From Streptomyces nojiriensis (GTDB lineage: Bacteria; Actinomycetota; Actinomycetes; Streptomycetales; Streptomycetaceae): a DNA stretch of 64,000 bases. The notes beneath the pieces are model-generated. The model saw only the letters and a program-made list of their open reading frames with translations, was not told where the DNA came from and searched no databases. Position 1 is the stretch's first letter, and each line of letters begins with the position of its first letter. The stretch is from contig NZ_CP071139.1 in NCBI RefSeq assembly GCF_017639205.1, forward strand, positions 3,178,001-3,242,000. Direction: 5' to 3'. Shown here one piece after another: positions 33,009-41,336 of the stretch. Both the position numbers and the translations under genes were made by a program.

Positions 33009-33386
33009 ATGCGCATGAAGCGGGCCCTGGCACTCTTGGTCGCGGCAGCCGGTGTCACCATCGGAATGGCCACCCCGGCCAGTGCATATGCATGCCAGAC
33101 CGGTTTCTTCTGTCTCTACTACAACTCCAACCAGGGCGGCGCCCGCTGGTTCACGGACGGCGACGTGCCCAATCTCGCCGGGGAAATATTCACCACGTGG
33201 GCCACTGGTGAGGGCGAGCCGGTGAAGAACAATGCCGCGTCGACCCAGAACGCCTCGAACTACTGCTACCGGGTCTACTACAACTCGAACTACGCCGGCC
33301 CGTACGACACCGTCCAGGCTCACACCTCCCGGAACCTTGTGAACACGTACAACAACAACGCTTCCGTCCGAGACATGATCTGCTGA
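33009..33386 (+). CDS. Secreted peptidase-inhibitor-like protein (I36 family type)
   Basis: Secreted protein of 125 residues. Signal peptide MRMKRALALLVAAAGVTIGM with cleavage after ATPASA. The mature protein holds two FCLYYNSNQGG / YCYRVYYNSNYAG type repeats and cysteines suited to disulfides, as in Streptomyces I36 proteinase inhibitors with a crystallin-like fold. The ATG at 33009 follows AGGGGG at good spacing; an ATG at 33015 is an alternative. The AT-richer upstream region (about 32850-32900) includes TATAGT, likely a promoter. A lipoprotein gene follows 88 bases later. Confidence 0.8.
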   Translation: MRMKRALALLVAAAGVTIGMATPASAYACQTGFFCLYYNSNQGGARWFTDGDVPNLAGEIFTTWATGEGEPVKNNAASTQNASNYCYRVYYNSNYAGPYDTVQAHTSRNLVNTYNNNASVRDMIC

Positions 33387-33473
33387 GCATCGGCACCTGG
33401 CCCGGGAAAGGGTGTTCCGCAACCGCCGTCGCGGCCGCGGAGCACCCTTCCTTGCCACCCGTAGAGGAAACCA

Positions 33474-34340
33474 GTGAACGTGGCCACCCCTTCCACCAGA
33501 GCGTGCGCCGGCATGGCGGTGCTCCTGCTCCCGCTCCTGTCCGCGTGCTCGGCCGGCACCGCCGGCCCCGGCGAACCCCCAGGCCGGACGGCGGCGCGCA
33601 GCCTCACCGACAGCAAGGCCCTCGAGCTGCCCCTGGACGAATACCTGCTGACGACCGCCGACGCGGGCGTACTCGCCCGCGGCCGCGATTCCATCATGCA
33701 GCGGTGCCTCAACGGATTGGGCGCCCCATATACCCCCAAAGCGCGGGGAAACACCGATATCGAAACGAACGAGCGGCGCTACGGCCTGGCCGACGCGGAG
33801 CTCGCGAAACAACACGGATATCACGTGCCCGACATGGACAAACGGGCCGAAGACTATCCCTCGTCGGTCATGCCGCTCGTCACGGGTGAGGTGCCCACGT
33901 ACAACGGCGTAGCCGTACCGCAGGGCGGATGCATCGGAGAGGCGCAGAGGGAACTGCACGAGGTCGAGCTGCAGGACGCCTTGAATCTCCCCCACAAACT
34001 CAACATGGAAAGCTACGCGAAGTCGCAGAAGGCTCCCGCGGTGGTGAAAGCGACCGAGGAGTGGTCGAACTGCATGAAGGAGTCCGGGCACGCCTACCCT
34101 GACCCCCTCGCCGCAATCAACGACAAGGAATTCAGCGCCGCGATCCCCGGACCGCACGAGAAGGAAGTGGCGCTCGCCGACGTCCTGTGCAAGCAGAAGG
34201 TGAACCTGATCGGCATTTGGTCCGACGCCGAAAGCGAATACCAGAAGTTCGCGATCGAAGCCAACAAGAGCACCTTGGCGGCGCCGCTGGCCGCCAAACA
34301 GAAGACCGTGGCCGCCGCGAAGGCCGCGGCCGCGCAGTAG
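33474..34340 (+). CDS. Lipoprotein of unknown function
   Basis: Predicted lipoprotein of 288 residues with GTG start at 33474 (GAGGAA just upstream). The signal peptide ends in a lipobox LLSAC, so Cys becomes lipid-modified and the protein is anchored to the outer face of the membrane. The mature part is helical with conserved-looking cysteines: RCLNGLG, GGCIGEAQRELHE, and EEWSNCMKESGHAYP, the last a common motif in actinobacterial lipoproteins. Hydrophilic Lys/Ala-rich C-terminus. Function unknown. It follows the I36-like gene and may be co-transcribed with it. Confidence 0.8.
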   Translation: MNVATPSTRACAGMAVLLLPLLSACSAGTAGPGEPPGRTAARSLTDSKALELPLDEYLLTTADAGVLARGRDSIMQRCLNGLGAPYTPKARGNTDIETNERRYGLADAELAKQHGYHVPDMDKRAEDYPSSVMPLVTGEVPTYNGVAVPQGGCIGEAQRELHEVELQDALNLPHKLNMESYAKSQKAPAVVKATEEWSNCMKESGHAYPDPLAAINDKEFSAAIPGPHEKEVALADVLCKQKVNLIGIWSDAESEYQKFAIEANKSTLAAPLAAKQKTVAAAKAAAAQ

Positions 34341-34450
34341 GAGTTCGTGACCGCCGGCGCGGAAATCGCGTGGCCGCCGGGTTCGCGGTGCAGGTATCGT
34401 CCGGTCCCCCGACCCGCCGTACCGGCGGACCCGTTCAGAGAGCGACGCAC

Positions 34451-34804
34451 ATGACCAGCCCCCGGACCACGACGACCCTGTGGCGCCCCACCGGCCCCGA
34501 GGAGCTGGCCCTGGTGCGGGAGATGAACTGGCGTGCGTGGCCGCCCCGACTGCCCGAGCAACCGATCTTCTACCCGGTCCTCAACGAGGACTACGCGATC
34601 AGGATCGCGCGGGACTGGAACGTGAAGCACAGCGGCGTCGGCTTCGTCACCCGCTTCGAGGTCGACTCGGAGTTCTTGAGCCGCTACCCCGTCCAGCAGG
34701 CGGGCGGGCGGACCATCCTCGAGCTCTGGGTTCCGGCCGAGGAGCTGGACGACTTCAACGCCCACATCGTCGGTGAGATCCAGGTGACCCACGAATTCCG
34801 CTGA
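34451..34804 (+). CDS. Hypothetical protein, 'crystallin J1-like' family by recollection
   Basis: Protein of 117 residues. The ATG at 34451 begins MTSPRTTTTLWRPTGPEELA. The conserved-looking central block LPEQPIFYPVLNEDYAIRIAR followed by DWNVKHSGVGFVTRFEVD and ELWVPAEELDDFNAHIVGEI is typical of a Streptomyces family sometimes labelled ADP-ribosylation/crystallin J1, although no ADP-ribosylglycohydrolase motif is evident. Cytosolic, function unknown. It lies between the lipoprotein gene and an AlkD-like gene. Confidence 0.65.
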   Translation: MTSPRTTTTLWRPTGPEELALVREMNWRAWPPRLPEQPIFYPVLNEDYAIRIARDWNVKHSGVGFVTRFEVDSEFLSRYPVQQAGGRTILELWVPAEELDDFNAHIVGEIQVTHEFR

Positions 34805-34810
34805 GGCGGA

Positions 34811-35023
34811 TCACCGACCCCGACCAGAGGTGGCCACGCGAGCCGGCATGACCCCGAGGACAAGGTTCTCCATGGCCTCGGGCATCCGGCCGAACCGGGC
34901 GAGCCGGTCGGCCACGGCATACAGTTCGCCCCACCCGCCGAAGCGGTCGTCCTCGCCCAGCGCGAGCAGCCGGCCCGCACAAAGACCGCTCCGGGCGCCA
35001 TAGGCTGGCCGGAACTCATCCAC
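34811..35023 (-). CDS. Possible short hypothetical gene, 70 aa
   Basis: Minus-strand frame starting at GTG 35023 and encoding VDEFRPAYGARSGLCAGRLL, then ALGEDDRFGGWGELYAVADR and LARFGRMPEAMENLVLGVMPA. The protein-like helical composition with a consistent RLARFGR..EAMENLVLGV pattern argues for a real gene, but the start overlaps the promoter region of the AlkD-like gene and no ribosome site is clear. May be the remnant of a longer protein. Confidence 0.4.
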   Translation of the reverse strand: MDEFRPAYGARSGLCAGRLLALGEDDRFGGWGELYAVADRLARFGRMPEAMENLVLGVMPARVATSGRGR

Positions 35024-35041
35024 GACGGACAGGGGGCCGAG

Positions 35042-35716
35042 ATGACCGAGCCGACGGTCGAGCAGGTCATGGCCGAGCTGGCGGCGCTGGAGGACCCGCG
35101 GATCCGCGAGGTCAACGAGAGGCACGGTGACGATCACGGTGTGAACCTCACCAAGCTGCGCGCGGTCGCCAAGCGCCTCAAGACGCAGCAGGACCTCGCA
35201 CGCGAACTCTGGAGGACCGACGACAGCGCGGCGATGCTCCTGGCGCTGCTGATCTGCCGCCCGAAGGCCTTCGAGCGCGACGAGCTGGACACCATGCTGC
35301 GCGGGGCCCGCACCCCCAAGGTGCACGACTGGCTCGTGAACTACGTCGTGAAGAAGAGCCCGCACTCCGAAGAGCTGCGCCTCGCCTGGTTCGCGGATCC
35401 CGATCCGGTGGTCGCGAGCGCCGGCTGGGCGCTGACCACCGAGCGGGTCGCGAAGAAGCCCGACGGCCTCGACCTCCCGGGGCTGCTCGATGCCATCGAG
35501 GCGGAGATGAAGGACGCCCCGGAGCGGCTGCAGTGGGCGATGAACCACTGCCTGGCCCAGATCGGGATCGAGCACCCCGAGTACCGCGCCCGTGCCCTCG
35601 ACATCGGCGAGCGCCTGGAAGTCCTCAAGGACTACCCGACCCCTCCGAACTGCACATCTCCGTTCGCGCCCGCCTGGATCGCCGAGATGGTGCGACGGCA
35701 GCAGGAGAAGCAGTAG
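35042..35716 (+). CDS. DNA alkylation repair protein (AlkD-like)
   Basis: All-helical HEAT-repeat protein of 224 residues. Family blocks include YP-less start MTEPTVEQVMAELAALEDPR, then GVNLTKLRAVAKRLK, LARELWRTDDSAAMLLALL, and KVHDWLVNYVVKKSPHSEELRLAW, and the tail PPNCTSPFAPAWIAEMVRR. AlkD proteins remove bulky or cationic alkylated bases (N3/N7-alkylpurines) without flipping them. Whether the catalytic Trp/Asp set is complete cannot be judged without alignment. The ATG at 35042 has a GGGGG ribosome-like stretch just upstream. Ends 9 bases before the convergent kinase gene. Confidence 0.8.
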   Translation: MTEPTVEQVMAELAALEDPRIREVNERHGDDHGVNLTKLRAVAKRLKTQQDLARELWRTDDSAAMLLALLICRPKAFERDELDTMLRGARTPKVHDWLVNYVVKKSPHSEELRLAWFADPDPVVASAGWALTTERVAKKPDGLDLPGLLDAIEAEMKDAPERLQWAMNHCLAQIGIEHPEYRARALDIGERLEVLKDYPTPPNCTSPFAPAWIAEMVRRQQEKQ

Positions 35717-35725
35717 GAGGGGCGC

Positions 35726-37318
35726 TCAGCCGGTTTTGACCGGCACGGGCTTCAGCGCGGCCTTGGCGATCTCCTTGGCCTTCTGCTCGCAGCCCCCGGG
35801 CTGGTAGAGGCCGACCCAGACGACCAGGTTGCCGTGCCGGACGGAGAGCGCGCAGGTCCATTCGGTACTGCCGGGGGACGCCCAGTACGCCCCGTCGCCG
35901 AACCCCAGGTTGTTCACCCGCTTCGCCCCGGCCCCGTCCGTGGCGAAACCGGCCTGCTGGAGCCTCGCGTTGGCTCCGTCGTCACCGCCCCGCTTGACGT
36001 CCCACCGGACCAGCGCGGTCCGCCGGTCGGCCAAGGAGTCGTACCAGGTGCACATCGTGTGCACCTCGTTCTTGTTCGCGCTGTGGAAGTCCTGCTTGGC
36101 ATCCCGCCCGGTCAGGGGGATGTACTGGGTGGCCTTCTGGCAGGCCGGTACGTCGGCGTAGGCCGCGGGACCAGCGCCTTCCGCCGCCCGGTGGTCCAGG
36201 GTGTACGCACCCACGCCGACGCCCGTCGCCACCAGTACTCCGGCGGCCACGAGCGCCACCGTCCGCGACCGCCTCCGGGGCGGGGTCGGCGCCGGCTCGG
36301 CCGGCGGGGCGGACTCCGAGACCTCGACCGCCCGCTCCGCCACCTCATCGGGCTCGGGCTCCGGCTCCGGCTCCGGCACGGGGAGCGGTTCCGGCGGCGG
36401 CGCCACCACGGTCGCGGTGTCGGCGGACAGCAGCCGGTCGATCTCCGCCCGCTGCTCGGCCTGCATCCGGTACACGGCGGGCGGCCACTGCAGGCCTGTC
36501 GGAGCGACCGGCCCGAGGAGTTCGAGCAGCTGCGCCGGGGTGGGCCTGGCTGCCGGGTCCTTGGCCAGGCAGCGCTCCACGATCCCGCGCAGTCCGTCGG
36601 GCACCGCGCTCAGGTCGGGGGTGGAGTGCACCACGTCGTAGAGCGTCTGGAGGGTCGAGGTCCCGGCGAAGGGGCTGCTGCCGGTGAACGCCATCACCAG
36701 CATCGATCCGAGCGAGAACACATCGCTCGCCGGTGTCAGCGGCTTGCTCTCGGCCTGCTCGGGCGACATGAAGGAGGGCGAACCGATCACCCAGCCGGTG
36801 CGCGTCAGCCCGGTGTCGCCCTCGACCTCGCCCTCGGTGGCCCGCGCGATGCCGAGGTCGATGACGCGTACCCCGTCCTCGGTGAGGAGTACGTTGTCGG
36901 GCTTGAGGTCCCGGTGGATCAGCCCCGCCCGGTGGATCTCCGCGAGCGCCGACGCGAGCCCCGCCGCCAGCCGGTGGACGACGGCCTCCTCCAGCACGCC
37001 GTCCGCCCGGACCACGGCCCCGAGCGAGGGCCCGGACACGAACACCGAGGCCAGCCACGGTGTCGGCGCGTCCGGGTCGGCGTCCATGACGGCCGCCGTA
37101 TAGGCACCGGAGACCTTGCGCGAGGCCGCGACCTCGCGCCGGAAACGGGCCCGGAAGTCCTCGTCGTCGGCGAAGTGCGCGAGCACCTGCTTGACGGCGA
37201 CCAGCCGCCCGTCAGGCCCCGCGCACAGCAGTACCCGCCCCATGCCTCCCTGCCCGAGCACGCCGGCCACCTTGAACGGCCCCACGTGCGTCGGACCGGC
37301 CGGTCCTACGCGCTCCAT
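35726..37318 (-). CDS. Serine/threonine protein kinase, membrane-anchored
   Basis: Hanks-type kinase of 530 residues. GQGGMGRV (about 22-29) is the glycine loop, VAVKQV the ATP Lys, IHRDLKPDNVLL the catalytic loop, and IDLGIA the DFG position (here DLG). A Pro/Glu-rich linker (about 300-345) leads to one membrane helix (VALVAAGVLVATGVGVG, about 355-372) and an extracellular domain with four cysteines, no PASTA repeats. It likely senses an external signal and phosphorylates cytosolic proteins. It lies downstream (35 bases) of the DUF397/XRE pair on the same strand, so co-transcription is possible. Confidence 0.88.
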   Translation of the reverse strand: MERVGPAGPTHVGPFKVAGVLGQGGMGRVLLCAGPDGRLVAVKQVLAHFADDEDFRARFRREVAASRKVSGAYTAAVMDADPDAPTPWLASVFVSGPSLGAVVRADGVLEEAVVHRLAAGLASALAEIHRAGLIHRDLKPDNVLLTEDGVRVIDLGIARATEGEVEGDTGLTRTGWVIGSPSFMSPEQAESKPLTPASDVFSLGSMLVMAFTGSSPFAGTSTLQTLYDVVHSTPDLSAVPDGLRGIVERCLAKDPAARPTPAQLLELLGPVAPTGLQWPPAVYRMQAEQRAEIDRLLSADTATVVAPPPEPLPVPEPEPEPEPDEVAERAVEVSESAPPAEPAPTPPRRRSRTVALVAAGVLVATGVGVGAYTLDHRAAEGAGPAAYADVPACQKATQYIPLTGRDAKQDFHSANKNEVHTMCTWYDSLADRRTALVRWDVKRGGDDGANARLQQAGFATDGAGAKRVNNLGFGDGAYWASPGSTEWTCALSVRHGNLVVWVGLYQPGGCEQKAKEIAKAALKPVPVKTG

Positions 37319-37352
37319 TCCCCCGACTCCCTCCCCGTCGTCAGGGAGCGGA

Positions 37353-37619
37353 TCATACAGAGAGGGATTTCACGAAGGCCTCGAACGCCGCCGGGTGGAC
37401 GGTGAAGACGGGACCCTCGGGGTTCTTGGAGTCCCGGACGGCGACGCGGCAGGGCTGAGCGGCGACCTCGACGCAATCACCGCCGGTGTCCCCGCTGTAC
37501 AAGGCCTTGAGCCAGCCGGTGTCACCGAGCGGCGCGCACTCGACGCACTGGCCGCCGGTGTCAGAGCTGTACGAGGACTTACGCCATCGTGCGCCCGTCA
37601 GGTTCTGGATGATCTCCAT
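37353..37619 (-). CDS. DUF397 domain protein
   Basis: Protein of 88 residues with the DUF397 signature: WRKSSYSSDTGGQCVECAPLG, VAVRDSKNPEGPVFTVHPAA and FVKSLS. It holds an internal duplication of the first block (WLKALYSGDTGGDCVEVA). In Streptomyces such proteins are encoded directly after Scr1-type XRE regulators and counteract or partner them; BldB and the whiJ locus are related examples. Here it overlaps the upstream XRE gene by 41 bases in a different frame, a typical coupled pair. ATG at 37619. Confidence 0.9.
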   Translation of the reverse strand: MEIIQNLTGARWRKSSYSSDTGGQCVECAPLGDTGWLKALYSGDTGGDCVEVAAQPCRVAVRDSKNPEGPVFTVHPAAFEAFVKSLSV

Positions 37620-38427
37620 AGCGTTCCTCCATTACTCGGGCGATCCGGACCGCCGATGCCTCCACGGAGAGCGCGGCTGCCTGCAAGTGATCGTAACGGA
37701 GCGAACCTTCCCTGAGAGCCTGAGGATTGGCCGTCATATGGCCCTGTACGAAGTCCTCGGTATAGACAAGGTCAGGGTCTTCGTCGAACCGCATGAGGCT
37801 GAATGAGCCTGGCTGCCCCGCATGGGCGCCTGCCTCGAAAGGCAGGATCTGCACCTTGACCCACTGTCGCCTCTGCTGCGCCAACAAATGGGCGAGTTGG
37901 TTCCGCATGACGTCCCGGCCGCCGATCTCCTGGTGCAGCACGGCCTCGCTCATCACCACCCACATCAGCGGCGGGATCTCGCGGTCGAGTACTCGCTGAC
38001 GATCCATCCGGGCGGCCACCTTTGCGTCGAGGTCGCCCTCACTCCACACCCCCAACACCGCCCGCGCGTACGCCTCCGTCTGCAGCAGTCCATCCACCAA
38101 CTGCGCTTGATAGGTGGAGAGATACGAGGCCCGGGCCTCCATCTCCGCGTACGGCTGGAACCAGGTCGGCAGCACGCTCCGCAGCACCAGGCCCACCAGT
38201 CGCGAGAACACCCCGCCGGTGCCCAGCGCCGCGTCCACCCGCTCGGAGAAGTCCCGGGTCGGGACGCGCTTCGTCGTCTCGATCTGGCAGATCAGCGAGC
38301 CCGTACAGAAGATGATCTCGCCCAACTGCGCCTGCTTCAGGCCCGCCTGCTCCCTCAGCCGCCGCAGTTCGTAGCCGTAGTAGTCCAGCGGCGAGGCGCT
38401 GGGATCGAGCTCGCGGATCTTGACCAT
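37579..38427 (-). CDS. XRE-family regulator with DUF5753 (Scr1 type)
   Basis: Protein of 282 residues. The N-terminal HTH is YGYELRRLREQAGLKQAQLG followed by EIIFCTGSLICQIETTKRVP (about residues 17-55). The C-terminal DUF5753 domain appears as PTWFQPYAEMEARASYLSTY, QAQLVDGLLQTEAYARAVLG, RMDRQRVLDREIPPLMWVVM and FSLMRFDEDPDLVYTED. Such proteins usually act with a DUF397 partner, encoded here by the overlapping next gene. Start ATG at 38427; divergent from a kinase gene at 38584. DNA target unknown. Confidence 0.92.
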   Translation of the reverse strand: MVKIRELDPSASPLDYYGYELRRLREQAGLKQAQLGEIIFCTGSLICQIETTKRVPTRDFSERVDAALGTGGVFSRLVGLVLRSVLPTWFQPYAEMEARASYLSTYQAQLVDGLLQTEAYARAVLGVWSEGDLDAKVAARMDRQRVLDREIPPLMWVVMSEAVLHQEIGGRDVMRNQLAHLLAQQRRQWVKVQILPFEAGAHAGQPGSFSLMRFDEDPDLVYTEDFVQGHMTANPQALREGSLRYDHLQAAALSVEASAVRIARVMEERYGDHPEPDGRTMA

Positions 38428-38583
38428 GAGGTGGTCACCCCCAAGTTCACGCTGTGCGTTCGGCGTTCGTTTCGCCCTGTCGCCGAGCGTAATCAGCCGG
38501 ATGCGCTCCGGTGACGTGAATCACGCGATCGGTCACGGTCGGTCAGAAGCGGTCGTCGGCCGCTCCGCACGTATGCGGCGATA

Positions 38584-40473
38584 ATGCTCTGCCGGACTGA
38601 TCTTGAGGCGACGGGGGCCTGGCAGGTGCGGGAAGTGATCGAAGACCGGTACGCGCTGGCCGAGTTGCTCGGCCGGGGCGGCTTCGGCGAGGTGTGGCGG
38701 GCCGAGGACAGCCGGGTGGGCCGCCAGGTCGCCGTCAAGATCGGATACCCACAGACGCCGGAGGACACCCGCCGTTTCGAGCGGGAGGCCAGCCTCGCCG
38801 GGAACCTCGCGCATCCCAACATCGCCACCATCCACGACTTCGGGCGCACCGAACGCGAGGGGCGCGACGCCGTCTACCTCGTCATGGAGCTGCTCCGCGG
38901 CCGCAGCCTGGCCGAGGTGCTGGAAGCCGGCGTGCCGCCGCTCGCGGACGCCCTGGAGTGGGCCGGGCGCATCGCGGACGCGCTGGGGGCGGCCCACGCC
39001 GCCGGGATCGTCCACCGGGACGTCAAGCCGGCCAACGTGATGGTCACCGACGGCGGGCTGACGAAGGTGCTCGACTTCGGCATCGCCAAGGCCGGGAGCG
39101 GCAGCGGCGCCGTCACCACGACGGGGCTGACGGCCACCGGCATGATCATCGGCTCCTTCCCGTACATGGCCCCCGAGCGGTGGACGGGCGGGGCGAACGG
39201 CGTGCCCGTCGACGGGCGGGCCGACCTCTACGCCCTGGGCTGCGTGCTGACGGAACTGCTGACCGGCACCCGTCCCTTCGCCGCGCACGAGATGCACGAG
39301 CTGCTCGCCCAGCACCTCACGACGGCGCCGCCCGCGCCGAGTTCGCTGCGGGAGGGGCTGCCGGCCGCGCTGGACTCCCTCGTGCTGGAGCTGCTCGCGA
39401 AGGACCCGGCGGACCGGCCCGCGGACGCGGCCGAGGTGTCCCGGCGGCTGGCGGAGATCGCCCGGAGCGAGGCCCCCGAGCCCGAACCCGTACCCGCAGC
39501 CGCCCCCGAACCCGTGCCGGCACCGGCGATGCCCTTCCCGCCCCCGCCGTCGTACGCCCCGACCGTGCACACCGCGGCCCCCGATCCGGTCCGCACGATG
39601 CTGGAGCGCAGGCTGACGGTGCTGCTGGAGGACGAACCGCCCGACGTCGTGCAGCGGCTGCGGATGCTGACCGACGACCTGACCGAGGAGCTCGGCGCGC
39701 AGGACCCCCTGACGGTGCGGGCCGCCTACCACCGCGTGATGCGGGCCCCGGGGCCGTCCAGGACGACCGATCTGGAACGCCTGCTGCCGCGCATGGTGCG
39801 GGTCCTGGGCCTGGAGCACCCGGACACGATCACCGGGCGCGCCGCCTGGGTCGGCGAGGCGGCGGCCTTCGGGCCCGGGGACGGCCGCCGGCACGAGCAG
39901 GAGCTGCGCGAGATCGTCGAGCAGGCGACGCGGGCGTTCGGCACGCACGCCCTGGTCACGCTGACCGCCCGCTACCACCTCGCGTCGGCCATGCACCGGG
40001 GCGCCCACGCCCGCGACGGCCAGTGGGACGCGCGCAGCCGGGAGCGCGCGCTGAGCGAACGCGCCTGGCTGGGGCCGCTGCTGCCCGATCTGGAATGGGC
40101 CCTGACCGCCGACAGCCCGGTCCTGCTGGACGTGCGGCGCAGGCTGGCCCACGACGCCTGGCTGGTCGGTGACGTCGCCGGCGCCGCGCTCCTGTACTGG
40201 CGGCTCTTCCCCGACCTCGCCGAACTCGCCGAGCGCGGCAGTCCGGAAGTGGCCCACCGGGTGCTCCGCGCCATCGGCGAGGCGGGCGATCCGGCGGCCG
40301 CCCTGGCGCACTTGAACCCGTTGCTGCGCCGGCTCCCCTTCCTCCCCGGCATGCAGGACCTGGCCCAGGAGGTCTCCGACACCCGGGCGGACTTCCGGCG
40401 TGCCGTACGGGAGCAGCGGCGGGCCGAGGGAACGGGCGGGGCGGGCGGCCTGTCCCGGCTGTTCGGACGCTGA
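38584..40473 (+). CDS. Serine/threonine protein kinase with TPR-like C-terminus
   Basis: Soluble-type kinase of 629 residues. Glycine loop LGRGGFGEVWRA, ATP-binding VAVKIG, catalytic IVHRDVKPANVMV and LDFGIAK are intact, then GSFPYMAPERW. A proline-rich linker (about 300-345) precedes a helical C-terminal half with repeated TPR-like segments (LGAQDPLTVRAAYHR, EHPDTITGRAAWVGE, LARYHLA-like TARYHLASAMHRG). No membrane helix. The start at 38584 has no good ribosome site; GTG 38626 (MREVIEDRYAL) is an equally likely start. Divergent from the XRE/DUF397 pair. Confidence 0.86.
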   Translation: MLCRTDLEATGAWQVREVIEDRYALAELLGRGGFGEVWRAEDSRVGRQVAVKIGYPQTPEDTRRFEREASLAGNLAHPNIATIHDFGRTEREGRDAVYLVMELLRGRSLAEVLEAGVPPLADALEWAGRIADALGAAHAAGIVHRDVKPANVMVTDGGLTKVLDFGIAKAGSGSGAVTTTGLTATGMIIGSFPYMAPERWTGGANGVPVDGRADLYALGCVLTELLTGTRPFAAHEMHELLAQHLTTAPPAPSSLREGLPAALDSLVLELLAKDPADRPADAAEVSRRLAEIARSEAPEPEPVPAAAPEPVPAPAMPFPPPPSYAPTVHTAAPDPVRTMLERRLTVLLEDEPPDVVQRLRMLTDDLTEELGAQDPLTVRAAYHRVMRAPGPSRTTDLERLLPRMVRVLGLEHPDTITGRAAWVGEAAAFGPGDGRRHEQELREIVEQATRAFGTHALVTLTARYHLASAMHRGAHARDGQWDARSRERALSERAWLGPLLPDLEWALTADSPVLLDVRRRLAHDAWLVGDVAGAALLYWRLFPDLAELAERGSPEVAHRVLRAIGEAGDPAAALAHLNPLLRRLPFLPGMQDLAQEVSDTRADFRRAVREQRRAEGTGGAGGLSRLFGR

Positions 40474-40568
40474 CCGGGCGGCGGCGTACGAGCGCACCCC
40501 CGGCCGTAGCGTCCTACCAGCGGGTAGGGCACCATGGGCCGCCACACACGATCACCGCCGGAGGAACC

Positions 40569-41210
40569 ATGGCCACCCCCAAGCCGGAGACCCTCGCCGC
40601 CTTCGAGGCCGCCAAGGGGTTCATGCCCGTACGCGAGGGCCTCGCCCTGTACGAGGCGGCCGCCGCGGCCGGGGCGCTCGGGCTGCCGCTGCTGGAGGTC
40701 GGCACGTACTGCGGCCGCTCCACCATCCTGCTCGCCGACGCCGCCCGCGAGGCCGGCGTGGCGGCGATCACCGTCGACCACCACCGGGGCAGCGAGGAGC
40801 AGCAGCCGGGCTGGGAGTACCACGACCCGACGGTCGTGGACCCGGAGGTCGGGCTGATGGACACCCTGCCGACCTTCCGCCGGACCCTGCACAAGGCCGG
40901 GCTGGAGGACCACGTGATCGCGATCGTCGGCCGGTCCCCGCAGGTCGCGGCCGCCTGGGGCGGCAAGCTCGGCTTCGTCTTCATCGACGGCGGTCACACG
41001 GACGAGCACGCGAGCGGCGACTACGAGGGCTGGGCCCCGCACGTCGCGGAGGGCGGCACGCTCGTCATCCACGACGTCTTCCCGGACCCGGCCGACGGCG
41101 GCCAGGCCCCGTACCGGATCTACCTGCGGGCTCTGGCGTCGGGCGCCTTCGAGGAGATCTCCGTCACCGACTCGCTGCGCGTGCTGCGGCGCACGGGCGG
41201 CAGTATCTGA
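40569..41210 (+). CDS. Class I SAM-dependent methyltransferase
   Basis: Protein of 213 residues. PLLEVGTYCGRSTILLADAA is the SAM-binding motif I, AITVDHHRGSEEQ motif II, and FVFIDGGHTDEHASGDYEGW the acidic motif typical of the cephalosporin-hydroxylase-like / Methyltransf_24 group. The ATG at 40569 follows a GGAGGAACC stretch. Substrate unknown; the TILLADAA region and HDVFPDP block near the end are shared with O-methyltransferases. It stands alone between the kinase gene and an amidase gene. Confidence 0.85.
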   Translation: MATPKPETLAAFEAAKGFMPVREGLALYEAAAAAGALGLPLLEVGTYCGRSTILLADAAREAGVAAITVDHHRGSEEQQPGWEYHDPTVVDPEVGLMDTLPTFRRTLHKAGLEDHVIAIVGRSPQVAAAWGGKLGFVFIDGGHTDEHASGDYEGWAPHVAEGGTLVIHDVFPDPADGGQAPYRIYLRALASGAFEEISVTDSLRVLRRTGGSI

Positions 41211-41336
41211 GGGTCAGGGGGGCACGCTGACCAGGCCGGTCGTCCGACCTGGTGAACGCCGGGCAGACAATCGCACCACGCCTTCGGATGGCCTACGGTC
41301 CGGACGGGCGCCGGGAGCCGGGTCTAGCATCGCGGC

